Below, piece by piece: positions 16,035-23,858 of a stretch of DNA of 37,838 bases. This DNA is from a bacterium OM1 bin76 (GTDB lineage Bacteria; Actinomycetota; Acidimicrobiia; Spongiisociales; ZC4RG35), in contig MPNA01000026.1 in the NCBI GenBank assembly GCA_002238785.1, positions 1 to 37,838 on the forward strand, given 5' to 3'. The position numbers and the translations under genes are program-made. The notes beneath the pieces are model-generated. The model saw nothing but the letters and a program-made list of their open reading frames with translations. It was not told the origin of the DNA and made no database searches. Positions within the stretch are counted from its first letter, which is position 1, and each line of letters starts with the position of its first letter.

Positions 16035-17519
16035 ATGGCCATTCCCAAGGTGCTGGGCACCGAGACGGAGTACGGCGTGATCATCCGGAATCGGAGCCAC
16101 CAGCACCAGGCACTGGCCGCTGCGGCAGTGATCGACAATTACCCAGGCGGTCCGGTCAGAGTCCAGTGGTCCTATGAACACGAGTCTCCGGGCAGCGATT
16201 CCCGGGGATTCGGACACGAGAACTTCGGGATTCCCGAGCCCGAGTCGGCTCTGATCAACTCGGTGCTCACCAACGGTGCTCGCTTGTACGTGGACCATTC
16301 CCATCCCGAGTACTCGGGTCCCGAATGCCTGGATCCCCGGGAAGCGGCCCTGTATGACAAGGTGGGTGAGTTGGTCATGGCCCGAGCGGGCCGGGCGGTC
16401 CAGGAGACGCTACCGCCCAACCAGCACATGCGGCTCTACAAGAACAACAGCGACGGCAAGAGCAGCAGCTACGGCGCCCACGAGAACTATCTCCTATCTC
16501 GGCAGACGCCCTTCGGCAAGGTGGTCAGATACCTTCCCACCTTTTTGGTCACCCGGCAAATCTTCACCGGCTCAGGGAAGGTTGGCGCCGAGAATCACCG
16601 ACCGGCATGCCCGTATCAGATAACCCAGCGCGCCGACTTCTTCGAAGAGGTGGTGGGATTGGAGACCACCCTGCGACGGCCGATCGTCAATACCAGGGAC
16701 GAACCGCACGGCGACCCCACCCGCTACCGCCGCCTGCACATCATCATCGGCGATGCCAACCTCTCCGAAGTCCAGATCTTCTTGAAGCTGGGGGTCACCG
16801 CCTTGTTCCTTCACGCCTTCGAAGACGACTTCCTGCCGTCACCACTGCAACTGGAGGACCCGGTGAAGGCCTGCTGGCGGGTCAGCCACGATCTCAGCCT
16901 CACCGAACCGTTGAAAATGGACAACGGCAGCACCGCCACCGCCCTGGAGCTTCAGTTCCGCTACTTGGAATGGCTGTCGGACTATGTCGGTGAGCACCTG
17001 GAGGGTGAGGTCTGGCCGCAGGTGCTGGACGAGTGGGAGGGAATACTCGTGGACCTGGAACGCGATCCCGGACTCACTGCCGATCGGTTGGACTGGACGG
17101 CCAAGCTGGGATTGTTGAATGCCTACCGGACCCGGCAGGACCTGAGTTGGTCCCACCCCAGGCTGGCGGCCCTGGCGTTGCAGTATCACGACGTGGAGCC
17201 CAGCCGGAGCATCTATCACCGACTGGTGCGCAGCGGCGCAATGCGACGCCTGTTCACCGACGCCCAGATCGAAAGAGCGGAACGGATCCCACCAGAGGAC
17301 ACCCGGGCATGGTTCAGAGGATTGTGCGTATCACGGTTCGGCGACTCACTGGTGGCAGCCAACTGGGACTCACTGCTGTTTGAAAGGAAACCCGGCGACC
17401 TCGTCAAAGTGTCTATGATGGAGCCTTTGAAGGGCAGCCGAATCGGTGCTGGTCCGTTGCTGGACCGGGTCTGCGATCCGGCAGGACTGATACGCGAATT
17501 GAGCAGGAAGAATGGCTGA
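16035..17519 (+). CDS. dop: Pup deamidase/depupylase Dop
   Basis: A 494-residue glutamine-synthetase-fold enzyme. The start MAIPKVLGTETEYGV carries the ATP/magnesium site glutamates (E10, E12). The proposed catalytic aspartate is D87 in RLYVDHSHPEY. Residues ~40-80 contain the longer loop that separates Dop from the ligase PafA. RGLCVSRFGDSLVAANWDSL and MMEPLKGSRIG near the end are typical of Dop. Dop removes Pup from substrates and deamidates Pup that ends in Gln. Here Pup already ends in Glu, so depupylation should be its main role. The pafA ligase gene is not in the window. The end overlaps pup by eight bases. Confidence 0.94.
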   Translation: MAIPKVLGTETEYGVIIRNRSHQHQALAAAAVIDNYPGGPVRVQWSYEHESPGSDSRGFGHENFGIPEPESALINSVLTNGARLYVDHSHPEYSGPECLDPREAALYDKVGELVMARAGRAVQETLPPNQHMRLYKNNSDGKSSSYGAHENYLLSRQTPFGKVVRYLPTFLVTRQIFTGSGKVGAENHRPACPYQITQRADFFEEVVGLETTLRRPIVNTRDEPHGDPTRYRRLHIIIGDANLSEVQIFLKLGVTALFLHAFEDDFLPSPLQLEDPVKACWRVSHDLSLTEPLKMDNGSTATALELQFRYLEWLSDYVGEHLEGEVWPQVLDEWEGILVDLERDPGLTADRLDWTAKLGLLNAYRTRQDLSWSHPRLAALALQYHDVEPSRSIYHRLVRSGAMRRLFTDAQIERAERIPPEDTRAWFRGLCVSRFGDSLVAANWDSLLFERKPGDLVKVSMMEPLKGSRIGAGPLLDRVCDPAGLIRELSRKNG

Positions 17520-17709
17520 TCAAGAACAGGGAAGGCGCCGCCGCAGATCCAAGGGCGGTCCACCGTCTGGTGACGGGGACTTGGCCGGGTTGGGGATGGC
17601 TCAGGTCGACTCGGAGAAGATAGACGAACTGCTGGATGAGATCGACAGCGTCTTGGAGGAGAACGCCGAGGAGTTCGTGAAGAATTACGTACAGAAAGGA
17701 GGGGAGTGA
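17512..17709 (+). CDS. pup: Prokaryotic ubiquitin-like protein Pup
   Basis: A 65-residue disordered protein. The basic N-terminus (GRRRRRSKGG) precedes the ATPase-binding helical part (SEKIDELLDEIDSVLEENAEEFVKNYVQKGGE). It ends in Gly-Gly-Glu, the ligation-ready form, so no Gln deamidation is required. It is attached through the terminal glutamate to lysines of substrates. The gene overlaps dop at its start and prcB at its end (GTGA), so translation is coupled along the operon. Confidence 0.97.
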   Translation: MADQEQGRRRRRSKGGPPSGDGDLAGLGMAQVDSEKIDELLDEIDSVLEENAEEFVKNYVQKGGE

Positions 17710-18503
17710 CCGAACTGCCCCAATGGGGTCTGTCGCTGGGGGCGCCAACGCCCGGCGCCAGTTTCTCCGACCTTCTGGAGTCCTTGGGTTTGGCGCCGGA
17801 ATGGAAGGTGCCCGCCTCGCCGACTCGAGAACTGCATGCACCGGAGGGCACCACTGTCTTGGCCTCCCGCTACCGGGACGGGGTGATAATCGGCGGTGAT
17901 CGACAAGCCACCGAGGGTCATCTGATCGCCCATCGCCGGATCCGTAAGGTGTACCCCTCTGATCGAATGTCGGCGGTCGCCGTGGCAGGAACCGCCGGTC
18001 TGGCGCTGGAGATGGTGCGCCTGTTCAGCGTGGAGTTGGAGCACTACGAGAAGATCGAGGGATCGATGCTGAGTTTGGAGGGGAAAGCCAATTTCCTGGC
18101 CCGCCTGGTCAGAGCACAATTGCCGCTGGCATTCCAGGGACTGGCGGTGGTGCCGCTCTTTGCCGGGTACGATCGGAGGGCCGACTTGGGCAGGGTTTAC
18201 ACCTTCGATGTGGTGGGAGGACGGTACGAGGAGCACGATTACGGAGCGGCGGGCTCGGGGGCGGTGCAGGCCCGCGCCTATCTTCGCACGGCTTGGCGGC
18301 CGCAAATGAGCGAGGATCAGATCATCGAGAGAGTCATGGGGGCCCTGGTGGCCGCTGCCGACGTGGACGTTGCCACCGGTGGCCCGGATCTGCGAAGAGG
18401 CATCCTTCCCAACCTGGTTGTGATCGACCGGGGTGGGGTCCGCGAGATTTCTGATGACCGCCTGACTGAGGTGGCCACTACTTCGATGAGGGAAGGCCGA
18501 TGA
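17706..18503 (+). CDS. prcB: Proteasome beta subunit PrcB
   Basis: 265 residues starting at GTG 17706, overlapping the pup stop by four bases. A 48-residue propeptide ends in HAPEG. Autocleavage then exposes the catalytic threonine T49 (TTVLASRYRDGVIIGGDRQATEG). The motifs IRKVYPSDRMSAVAVAG and DYGAAGSGAVQARAYL are typical of the beta fold, including the catalytic lysine/aspartate region and the G-S-G loop. It forms the inner rings of the 20S core. The stop overlaps the start of prcA (ATGA). Confidence 0.96.
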   Translation: MTELPQWGLSLGAPTPGASFSDLLESLGLAPEWKVPASPTRELHAPEGTTVLASRYRDGVIIGGDRQATEGHLIAHRRIRKVYPSDRMSAVAVAGTAGLALEMVRLFSVELEHYEKIEGSMLSLEGKANFLARLVRAQLPLAFQGLAVVPLFAGYDRRADLGRVYTFDVVGGRYEEHDYGAAGSGAVQARAYLRTAWRPQMSEDQIIERVMGALVAAADVDVATGGPDLRRGILPNLVVIDRGGVREISDDRLTEVATTSMREGR

Positions 18504-19189
18504 ACCCCGGCTTCTATGTGACGCCCGAGCAGTTGGTGCGAGATCGCGCCGAGTTCGCCCGCAAGGGGATTGCCCGGGGGCGGTCGATCCTGGCCATGGA
18601 ATACGAAAAGGGCGTCTTGATGCTGGCGGAGAATCCGGGGGGTTCCCTCCATAAGATCAGTGAGGTCTATGATCGGATCGCCTTTGCAGGGGTGGGGCGC
18701 TATAACGAATTCGAGACGCTTCGCAAGGCCGGCATCCGCCAGGCCGACGTGATGGGGTATTTGTACAGCCGTGACGATGTCACCGCTTTGGGGTTGGCGA
18801 CCGCCTTTTCACAGACCCTGGGAGTGATCTTCTCTCACGAGACAAAGCCATTCGAAGTGGAGCTTCTCATCTGTGAGTTGGGGGAGAACGGACAGCCCAA
18901 CCAGATGTTGCAGATCAGCTACGACGGGACCTTGCTGGAGGGCCGGGGAGTGGTGGCTATCGGAGGAAAGGCCGACATCCTGGGAGAAGGTCTCCGGGAA
19001 CGCTTCAGGGACGGGTTGGAACTGGATGCTGCTCTCCGCCTGGGAATGAAGGTGTTCGCCGAAACCGAACGCCGACCGTTGGACGGGTGGGAAGCAGCAG
19101 TTCTGGAGCGGGGTCCGGCCAGACGTTGTTTCCGCCGCCTGGCCGGACCCGAGTTGGAAAGGGCCTCCGCACAGGCCCTTTCCTCCTGA
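18500..19189 (+). CDS. prcA: Proteasome alpha subunit PrcA
   Basis: 229 residues. MNPGFYVTPEQLVRDRAEFA is the gating N-terminus of actinobacterial alpha subunits. RGRSILAMEYEKGVLMLAEN and KISEVYDRIAFAGVGRYNEFETLRK follow, without a catalytic threonine. It forms the outer rings and the docking pockets for Mpa. The start overlaps prcB by four bases. The last ten codons contain a perfect terminator-like hairpin (19156-19183), so the operon's transcription end is written into the coding sequence. Confidence 0.96.
   Translation: MNPGFYVTPEQLVRDRAEFARKGIARGRSILAMEYEKGVLMLAENPGGSLHKISEVYDRIAFAGVGRYNEFETLRKAGIRQADVMGYLYSRDDVTALGLATAFSQTLGVIFSHETKPFEVELLICELGENGQPNQMLQISYDGTLLEGRGVVAIGGKADILGEGLRERFRDGLELDAALRLGMKVFAETERRPLDGWEAAVLERGPARRCFRRLAGPELERASAQALSS
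19156..19183. terminator. Bidirectional terminator hairpin inside the 3' end of prcA
   Basis: GGAAAGGGCCT and AGGCCCTTTCC form a perfect 11-bp stem around a six-base loop. It lies in the last codons of prcA and directly after the znuA stop on the other strand. With stops of the two convergent genes only three bases apart, it probably ends both transcripts. T-tracts are weak. Confidence 0.7.
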
Positions 19190-19192
19190 AAG

Positions 19193-20539
19193 TCAGGGAG
19201 TGATCGCCTCGGCAATGAGCCGAGCGTTAGTCACCAGCCACTTCGGATAGGTGTCGGCGTCCGATCCCGGTGGTCCCAGCGACCCGGTGTACAGTTCCAC
19301 CACCTGCAGGGGAGGATCAAATTCGGCGGCCACCGTATTGGGAAGTCCGTCGTCCGCCGTGGTCTCTGTGAAGATCGCCGTCACACCCTCGGCTCTGATC
19401 TTATCCACCAGTTCGGCGAGATGAGCGGTGCCTGGCTGCGCAAGGGTGCTTCCCCCCGAAAGGATGGTGTCGAGGATCTCGAAGTCGAAGAACGCTCCGA
19501 AGTAGGAGAAGGCGTCATGATTAGTCACCAGTTTCCGGTGGTCCTCGGGAACCGCTGACAGCAACTCCTCGGCCTCGGCAGCCGCATCTTGGATCTGGGC
19601 TATGTAGTTGGTGGCCCTTTCGTTCCACTCGGTGGCCGACAGACCCTTTCCTATCTCGATCAATTCCGCGGCGATGAGGCGCACTGCTTTTTCCATGCGG
19701 GAGGGATCGAACCAGAAGTGGGGATCGAATGCCCCTTCGTGTCCGTGGTCGCCCTCTTCTTCGTCGTGGTCGCCTTCCTCTTCGTCGTGGTCGCCCTCTT
19801 CTTCGTCGTGGTCGCCCTCTTCTTCGTCGTGGTCGCCCTCTTCTTCGTCGTGGTCGCCTTCCTCTTCGTCGTGGTCGCCCTCTTCTTCGTCGTGGTCGCC
19901 TTCCTCTTCGTCGTGGTCGCCCTCTTCTTCGTCGTGGTCGCCTTCCTCTTCGTCGTGGTCGCCCTCTTCTTCGTCGTGGTCGCCCTCTTCTTCGTCGTGG
20001 TCGCCCTCTTCTTCGTCGTGGTCGCCCTCTTCTTCGTCGTGGTCGCCCTCTTCTTCGTCGTGGTCGCCCTCTTCTTCGTCGTGTCCCCCTCTTCCTTCGC
20101 CCCATTCCATGGGATCAGAAAGGTCACCAACCTCCAGAATGCGAGCTCCGTCCTCCCGAGCGGACTCGAACACTGCCATGAAGCTCTCCTCCAGGCCCAG
20201 GCCGTTTGCCACCACCAGGTCCGCCTCTCGGATCTTTACCCCGTCTTGGGATGACAGTTGAAAATCATGGGGATCGGCGCCGATCGGAAGCAGAACCTCC
20301 ACCTGGCCGTCATCGCCGACCAACGACTTAACAATGTCACCCAAGATGGTGGTAGTGACCACTACATACAAAGGGTCCTCTACATCCAAAGGGTCCTCTT
20401 GTTGAGCCTCCGAAGAAGGCTCCGATCCCTCAACCACAGCAGTTTCGGCGGGTGCTCCGTCGCCGTCACCGCATGCGGTCAACACCAGTAGCGTTGCCAC
20501 AATAGCTGCCCAGATTCTGACTATTCCAGCCTGATGCAT
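19193..20539 (-). CDS. znuA: Zinc ABC transporter substrate-binding lipoprotein (ZnuA) with an expanded DHDEEEG repeat
   Basis: 448 residues from ATG 20539, with CAGGAGAG upstream. The signal peptide ends in the lipobox LTAC, C23 being the lipidation site. The cluster A-1/ZnuA fold shows its metal ligands in order: H in IGADPHDFQLSSQD, H in AFDPHFWFDPSRM, H in VTNHDAFSYFG and E/D in AIFTETTADDG. Between the first and second ligands sits a charged loop of 16 DHDEEEG repeats, followed by DHGHEG. Family members normally have a much shorter His/Asp loop that helps to collect zinc. A Zur/Fur-like operator lies 24 bases upstream of the start. No permease or ATPase gene adjoins it, so znuB and znuC must be elsewhere. 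Confidence 0.92.
   Translation of the reverse strand: MHQAGIVRIWAAIVATLLVLTACGDGDGAPAETAVVEGSEPSSEAQQEDPLDVEDPLYVVVTTTILGDIVKSLVGDDGQVEVLLPIGADPHDFQLSSQDGVKIREADLVVANGLGLEESFMAVFESAREDGARILEVGDLSDPMEWGEGRGGHDEEEGDHDEEEGDHDEEEGDHDEEEGDHDEEEGDHDEEEGDHDEEEGDHDEEEGDHDEEEGDHDEEEGDHDEEEGDHDEEEGDHDEEEGDHDEEEGDHDEEEGDHDEEEGDHGHEGAFDPHFWFDPSRMEKAVRLIAAELIEIGKGLSATEWNERATNYIAQIQDAAAEAEELLSAVPEDHRKLVTNHDAFSYFGAFFDFEILDTILSGGSTLAQPGTAHLAELVDKIRAEGVTAIFTETTADDGLPNTVAAEFDPPLQVVELYTGSLGPPGSDADTYPKWLVTNARLIAEAITP
19748..20083. repeat. Tandem array of sixteen 21-bp units within znuA
   Basis: Each unit begins GTCGCC on the + strand and encodes DHDEEEG on the other. Twelve units read GTCGCCCTCTTCTTCG and four (starting 19769, 19853, 19895, 19937) read GTCGCCTTCCTCTTCG, a synonymous change. 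The interspersed variants suggest multi-unit duplications. Several shadow frames stay open through it. Confidence 0.95.
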
Positions 20540-20562
20540 TTGTCTACTCTCCTGCGTAATAG

Positions 20563-20577
20563 TGATAATCATTATCA
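20563..20577. promoter_or_regulatory. Zur/Fur-type operator upstream of znuA
   Basis: TGATAATCATTATCA is a perfect 15-base palindrome of the Fur-superfamily form (7-1-7), 24 bases before the znuA start. Since the gene encodes a zinc-binding lipoprotein, Zur is the likely regulator, repressing when zinc is plentiful. Confidence 0.85.
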
Positions 20578-20662
20578 TACTAACTGTGTAATGGCCTTCG
20601 TCAAAACACTTCACTGAAGGCGCAGCCAGGTTGCCGGACAGCAGGAAGTTGCCGGCTGTCAG

Positions 20663-20917
20663 CTAAGGAGCGCTCTGTGTCCTACGCCGAAGAGGCGGGT
20701 CATACCGAGGAGGGACCTTGCGGGGCGGCAAGGAAGCCAACAACAGACCGGTGGAGATCGCTATCTGCGAAACGGCTTCTTCAATGGCTTCCTTGGTGAT
20801 GGAAGAGGGCTTCTGAACCCCGCTTACCTTCCGCACGAATTGAAGGGCGGCCGCCTCGATCTCCTCCTGAGTGGCCGGCGGTTCGAGTCCCCGCAGGATG
20901 GTGATATTCCGACACAT
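20663..20917 (-). CDS. DUF2277 family protein
   Basis: 84 residues from ATG 20917. It matches the small DUF2277 family in its start MCRNITILRGLEPPATQEEI and in EAAALQFVRKVSGVQKPS, with a basic proline-rich end (PPRKVPPRYDPPLRRR). The conserved cysteine at residue 2 and the R-x-L-x-x-x-x-P-P-A-T-x-x-E-I pattern are family marks. The function is unknown. It lies 116 bases downstream of the molybdopterin oxidoreductase in the same direction, so it may be the last gene of that operon. Confidence 0.85.
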   Translation of the reverse strand: MCRNITILRGLEPPATQEEIEAAALQFVRKVSGVQKPSSITKEAIEEAVSQIAISTGLLLASLPPRKVPPRYDPPLRRRTQSAP

Positions 20918-21033
20918 GGCCACGATTCTACGGAAGTGGATGACGGTCCGCAGGCACAGGTCGGAATGTGGATTCAAGGCAGGTAGTCGGGGTTGGAGAG
21001 AAGTTTCCACACCTTGTGCCGGGCCAGGGCCTT

Positions 21034-22050
21034 TCAAGTAGGAGGAAAGGGAAGCTGCAGCCAAGAAGGCCGGGAGGAGGTCTCAATCTCCACCACCCAC
21101 TTGACCCACCAGAATCCCCGGCGTCCGGGAGCCACCAGGCGGACGGGAAACCCGTGCCCCGGACTGAGTGAATGTCCCCCCAACCGGTGGGCCAGCCACA
21201 CCCGGGACAGGTCGCTGGTCGGAAGGCGCCGCTGATATCCGGTGGCCGATCTGACAACCAAGCTTCTGGCTTGTTGAGGATCGACCAGCCGATCAAGGCG
21301 GACTCCCTCCCATTCCTGTTCGGAGTACCAGCCGCCGGTGCAATCCAAGATGGCGCTGAACCTGTCGCTTGGCAAGCCCTTCAATCCCTCCAGCGTGAGC
21401 TTCGCCTGATTCACCGTCAGTGTCCAAGAGGCGGCGTCGACGCGGGGCGTGCGATCATCCAGCCAGGAGGTGACCGGCATCCCCGCCGGGTCGCCGGAAC
21501 TCCGTTCGTGAGACCCGGTGAAGCGGCGCCCGGCACCGGGGAGGCCTGCTGCTCGGACTGTCGATTCCCAACCCGCCCAAACCACCGCCGCCAAACCGGC
21601 CAAACCAGCACTGCGGAGCAAGGCCCGGCGGTCCAGATCGACCCGCCGCAGGCGTACCGGATGGGAACGGTAGTGCAGCCACGCCAACACCAGTGCTGTG
21701 AACCCCCCGCCCACATGCACCTGCATGACGGTCAGCGGACCGATGCGGTAGGTCAAACCAGTGGCGTGGAGGAGGCCGGACATCAGAGTGATGATCACCA
21801 CACTGCCCAACGCCACCGAGATCCAGCGAGTGGGTCGCCGGCGGGCCATCCCCCGTCTGACTATTGCTGATTTCCACGGGGTCAGAAGCGCCACCCCCAA
21901 GGCCATCACCGCATGCATGGTGGTGGGGTCCACCAGCCAGTCGACCCCAATCGCGAAGGACAGCCCACCCGTCAGAGCCGCCAAAGGCAGCAAAACCGCC
22001 AGCGCCAGGTTGGTGCGCCTACCAGAGGACCTACGTCTGGAGCGGCTCAT
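21034..22050 (-). CDS. Membrane-anchored molybdopterin-dependent oxidoreductase (sulfite oxidase-like)
   Basis: 338 residues from ATG 22050, with GGAGG just upstream. The N-terminal ~125 residues form about four membrane segments with histidines (TTMHAVMALGV, VMQVHVGGGFTALVLAWLHYRSH), resembling a cytochrome b-type anchor. The C-terminal part is an oxidoreductase molybdopterin-binding domain. It includes the cysteine that binds molybdenum in ILDCTGGWYSEQEWEGVRL, then VRSATGYQRRLP and GFPVRLVAPGRRGFWWVKWV. The substrate is unknown. The catalytic domain probably faces outward, with electrons passed to the membrane segment. It follows the transglycosylase-like gene by 12 bases. Confidence 0.85.
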   Translation of the reverse strand: MSRSRRRSSGRRTNLALAVLLPLAALTGGLSFAIGVDWLVDPTTMHAVMALGVALLTPWKSAIVRRGMARRRPTRWISVALGSVVIITLMSGLLHATGLTYRIGPLTVMQVHVGGGFTALVLAWLHYRSHPVRLRRVDLDRRALLRSAGLAGLAAVVWAGWESTVRAAGLPGAGRRFTGSHERSSGDPAGMPVTSWLDDRTPRVDAASWTLTVNQAKLTLEGLKGLPSDRFSAILDCTGGWYSEQEWEGVRLDRLVDPQQARSLVVRSATGYQRRLPTSDLSRVWLAHRLGGHSLSPGHGFPVRLVAPGRRGFWWVKWVVEIETSSRPSWLQLPFPPT

Positions 22051-22062
22051 CCTCCAGCACCT

Positions 22063-22734
22063 CTAGGTGGGGCAGTTCCAGGTCTGCCAGCCCTCTCCCT
22101 CGTACACCAGGTAGGCGGCCACCGCCGCGTTCGCAACCGGATCGAAGGGATCGTAGCCGCGGAACCCGGCCAGTTGGGCATGGTCGGGCCAGAAATCAGG
22201 ATCGTGCTGGAATAGGCCCACCCGCCCGGTCAGCGGATCGATAGCCTGCGGATCGAACCTGGACAGGCACCAAGCCAGGCGCAGCGCCCGCACCGCGTCG
22301 TCCTCGAGGAAGTACCGGGAGGTTATCTCCATTACATCGGCAGAGGTGAGTGTCTTGCGCCGCAGAAAGGGGGCATCCTGCGGGCCGGTCTCCTCGGGGG
22401 GGGACAGCAGTTCGTCAACCTCGAGATTCTCGGGGAATAGGTCGGCAATGGCTCCAACATTGTCGATCAAGAGGCTGTCGCTGGCGGGACTCAGATCCGA
22501 GACCAGCAACTGGGCGGCCGCTCCTCCGGCGCTGCGACCATGGAGTACCAGAGTCAGACGTTCGATGGGCGGGGCGGTTGCGGGCTGGCGTCGGGAGAAC
22601 AGGCTGATCAGCCCCAGAACGGTGACCACCAGCACGAAGAAGGAGAGGCTTAACCAGATCACTCGCCGGCGGCGCTGTTGTTGCAGCCAGTCCCTCTCGG
22701 GCTGGTCGAAGACACGGCCTGAGGAGGAGGTCAT
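22063..22734 (-). CDS. Membrane-anchored lytic-transglycosylase-like protein lacking the catalytic Glu
   Basis: A 223-residue protein. A basic N-terminus (QQQRRRRVIW) and one membrane helix (about 26-46) precede an outward domain. The C-terminal part resembles the SLT fold: CLSRFDPQAIDPLTGRVGLFQHDPDFW and DPFDPVANAAVAAYLVYEGEGWQTWNC match the usual E-S-G-F-N-P-x-A-x-N, G-x-x-G-L-F-Q and W-x-x-W blocks. The catalytic glutamate expected before G-F-x-P is replaced (LSRFDP), so the protein may bind glycan without cutting it. The start overlaps the end of the hydrolase fragment (ATGA). Confidence 0.7.
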   Translation of the reverse strand: MTSSSGRVFDQPERDWLQQQRRRRVIWLSLSFFVLVVTVLGLISLFSRRQPATAPPIERLTLVLHGRSAGGAAAQLLVSDLSPASDSLLIDNVGAIADLFPENLEVDELLSPPEETGPQDAPFLRRKTLTSADVMEITSRYFLEDDAVRALRLAWCLSRFDPQAIDPLTGRVGLFQHDPDFWPDHAQLAGFRGYDPFDPVANAAVAAYLVYEGEGWQTWNCPT

Positions 22735-22922
22735 GGCGGAAAGGCGGAGATGATCCCTTCCCGAGCATGCCTCCAGGCCTGGTTGTTCATATCCAGAAAA
22801 CCCAGGTGTCCTCCGCGGGGGAGAATTAATGTCTGAACCGGGTCGCCCGCAGCTGAGGCCTCCTCGGCGTATCCGGTGGAGTGTGCCGCCGGGACGATGT
22901 CATCGTCCGTAGCGTGGATCAT
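22731..22922 (-). pseudogene. C-terminal part of the alpha/beta hydrolase, separated by a frameshift
   Basis: In the frame next to that of the AroQ-hydrolase, the text LLPLGVDTLMIHATDDDIVP followed by ILPRGGHLGFLDM completes an alpha/beta hydrolase with its catalytic aspartate (DDDIVP) and histidine (GGHLGF). It joins the upstream part at about 22945-22955 with a one-base shift. It has no ribosome-binding site of its own and should not be a separate gene. Confidence 0.8.
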
Positions 22923-23848
22923 CAGGGTGTCGACGCCCAGGGGCAGCAGGAGGCGGCGGGATCCTGGCCCCGCAGGTAGGCGCGGTCCAGGTCACTGTCA
23001 GAGCGCAAGGTGGTGACTCCGGCCATTGAAACCGCCAACCGCGGACTGTGACCCCACCTTCTCCACCACAAAGACGCCATCAGCGCCAGATTGCCGCCCG
23101 CCGAATGGCCGACCAGCGCCAACCGTTCGGTGTCCAGGTCCTCTCGGGAGGCGATCAGGCGATGAGCCTGCCTGGTGGTTTCGAGGGTGACAGGGAACCT
23201 ACCCCCACGGTGGGGCGGCAGATACTCGAAGTTGTAGGTGGCGTAACCCTGGGCGGCAAGATCCACCGCCATCCCGTCCAACTGGTCTCTGCGCCATTGC
23301 CCCATCCATCCTCCGCCATGTAGGAGAACCAACACCGGGTGGGGTCCCCGGCCCTCGGGCAACCGCAGGTCGCCGACCGCCCCGTCCTCGCCCATGACTT
23401 CCTGAGGATTTCCCAGCCTCCGGTAGTGGAGGTGGCGGACGCCCCACAAGTATCCCTCCACGCCCCGTCCGTAAATGGTGCGCACACACGCCTCCGACAC
23501 CACCGAGCGCCTTCTCCACGGCTCTCTTTCCATGATGTTGGAGATGTGAACCTCAACGGTTGGGATCTCCACCGAAGCCAGAGCATCAGCCAGCGCCCGT
23601 GAATAATGAGTGAAGGCTCCCGGGTTGATCAGCAATCCGTCGGTCTCTCCCCGCAGGCTGTGGAGGTGGTCGATGATGGCACCCTCGTGATTGGATTGGA
23701 AGTGGGAGATCTGAGCACCGACCGACCGTCCCCAGGCAGTCAGCAACCGTTGCAGCCGTTCCAAGGTCGTGTGACCGTACACCTCCGGTTGCCGTTGGCC
23801 CAACAGGTTGAGGTTGGGTCCGTTTATCACCGAGATGTGCATGCCCAT
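22922..23848 (-). CDS. aroQ: Type II 3-dehydroquinate dehydratase (AroQ) fused to an alpha/beta hydrolase, frameshifted near the end
   Basis: From ATG 23848, residues ~1-146 form a complete AroQ domain. It contains ISVINGPNLNLLG, the catalytic loop RQPEVYG with its tyrosine, FQSNHEGAIIDHLH, LINPGAFTHYS, and EVHISNIMEREPWRRRSVV. AroQ dehydrates 3-dehydroquinate in the shikimate pathway. After a short linker, ~160 residues form an esterase/lipase-type alpha/beta hydrolase with the oxyanion motif LLHGGGW and the nucleophile GHSAGGNLALMA. A one-base shift near 22950 leads to an early stop, removing the hydrolase Asp and His, which remain encoded in the adjacent frame. The AroQ part should work, and the hydrolase would be truncated unless the shift is an assembly error. 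Confidence 0.85.
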   Translation of the reverse strand: MGMHISVINGPNLNLLGQRQPEVYGHTTLERLQRLLTAWGRSVGAQISHFQSNHEGAIIDHLHSLRGETDGLLINPGAFTHYSRALADALASVEIPTVEVHISNIMEREPWRRRSVVSEACVRTIYGRGVEGYLWGVRHLHYRRLGNPQEVMGEDGAVGDLRLPEGRGPHPVLVLLHGGGWMGQWRRDQLDGMAVDLAAQGYATYNFEYLPPHRGGRFPVTLETTRQAHRLIASREDLDTERLALVGHSAGGNLALMASLWWRRWGHSPRLAVSMAGVTTLRSDSDLDRAYLRGQDPAASCCPWASTP

Positions 23849-23858
23849 AGGCCGGAGG

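Noticed and set aside
19748-20083. Array resembling a CRISPR
   Set aside because: The units are contiguous 21-mers with no spacers and lie inside a coding frame.
19521-20261. Several long open frames on both strands across the znuA repeat (for example Arg/Gly-rich and Phe/Val-rich readings)
   Set aside because: They are artefacts of a 21-bp repeat without stops. Only the DHDEEEG frame joins a proper lipoprotein on one side and ZnuA ligands on the other.
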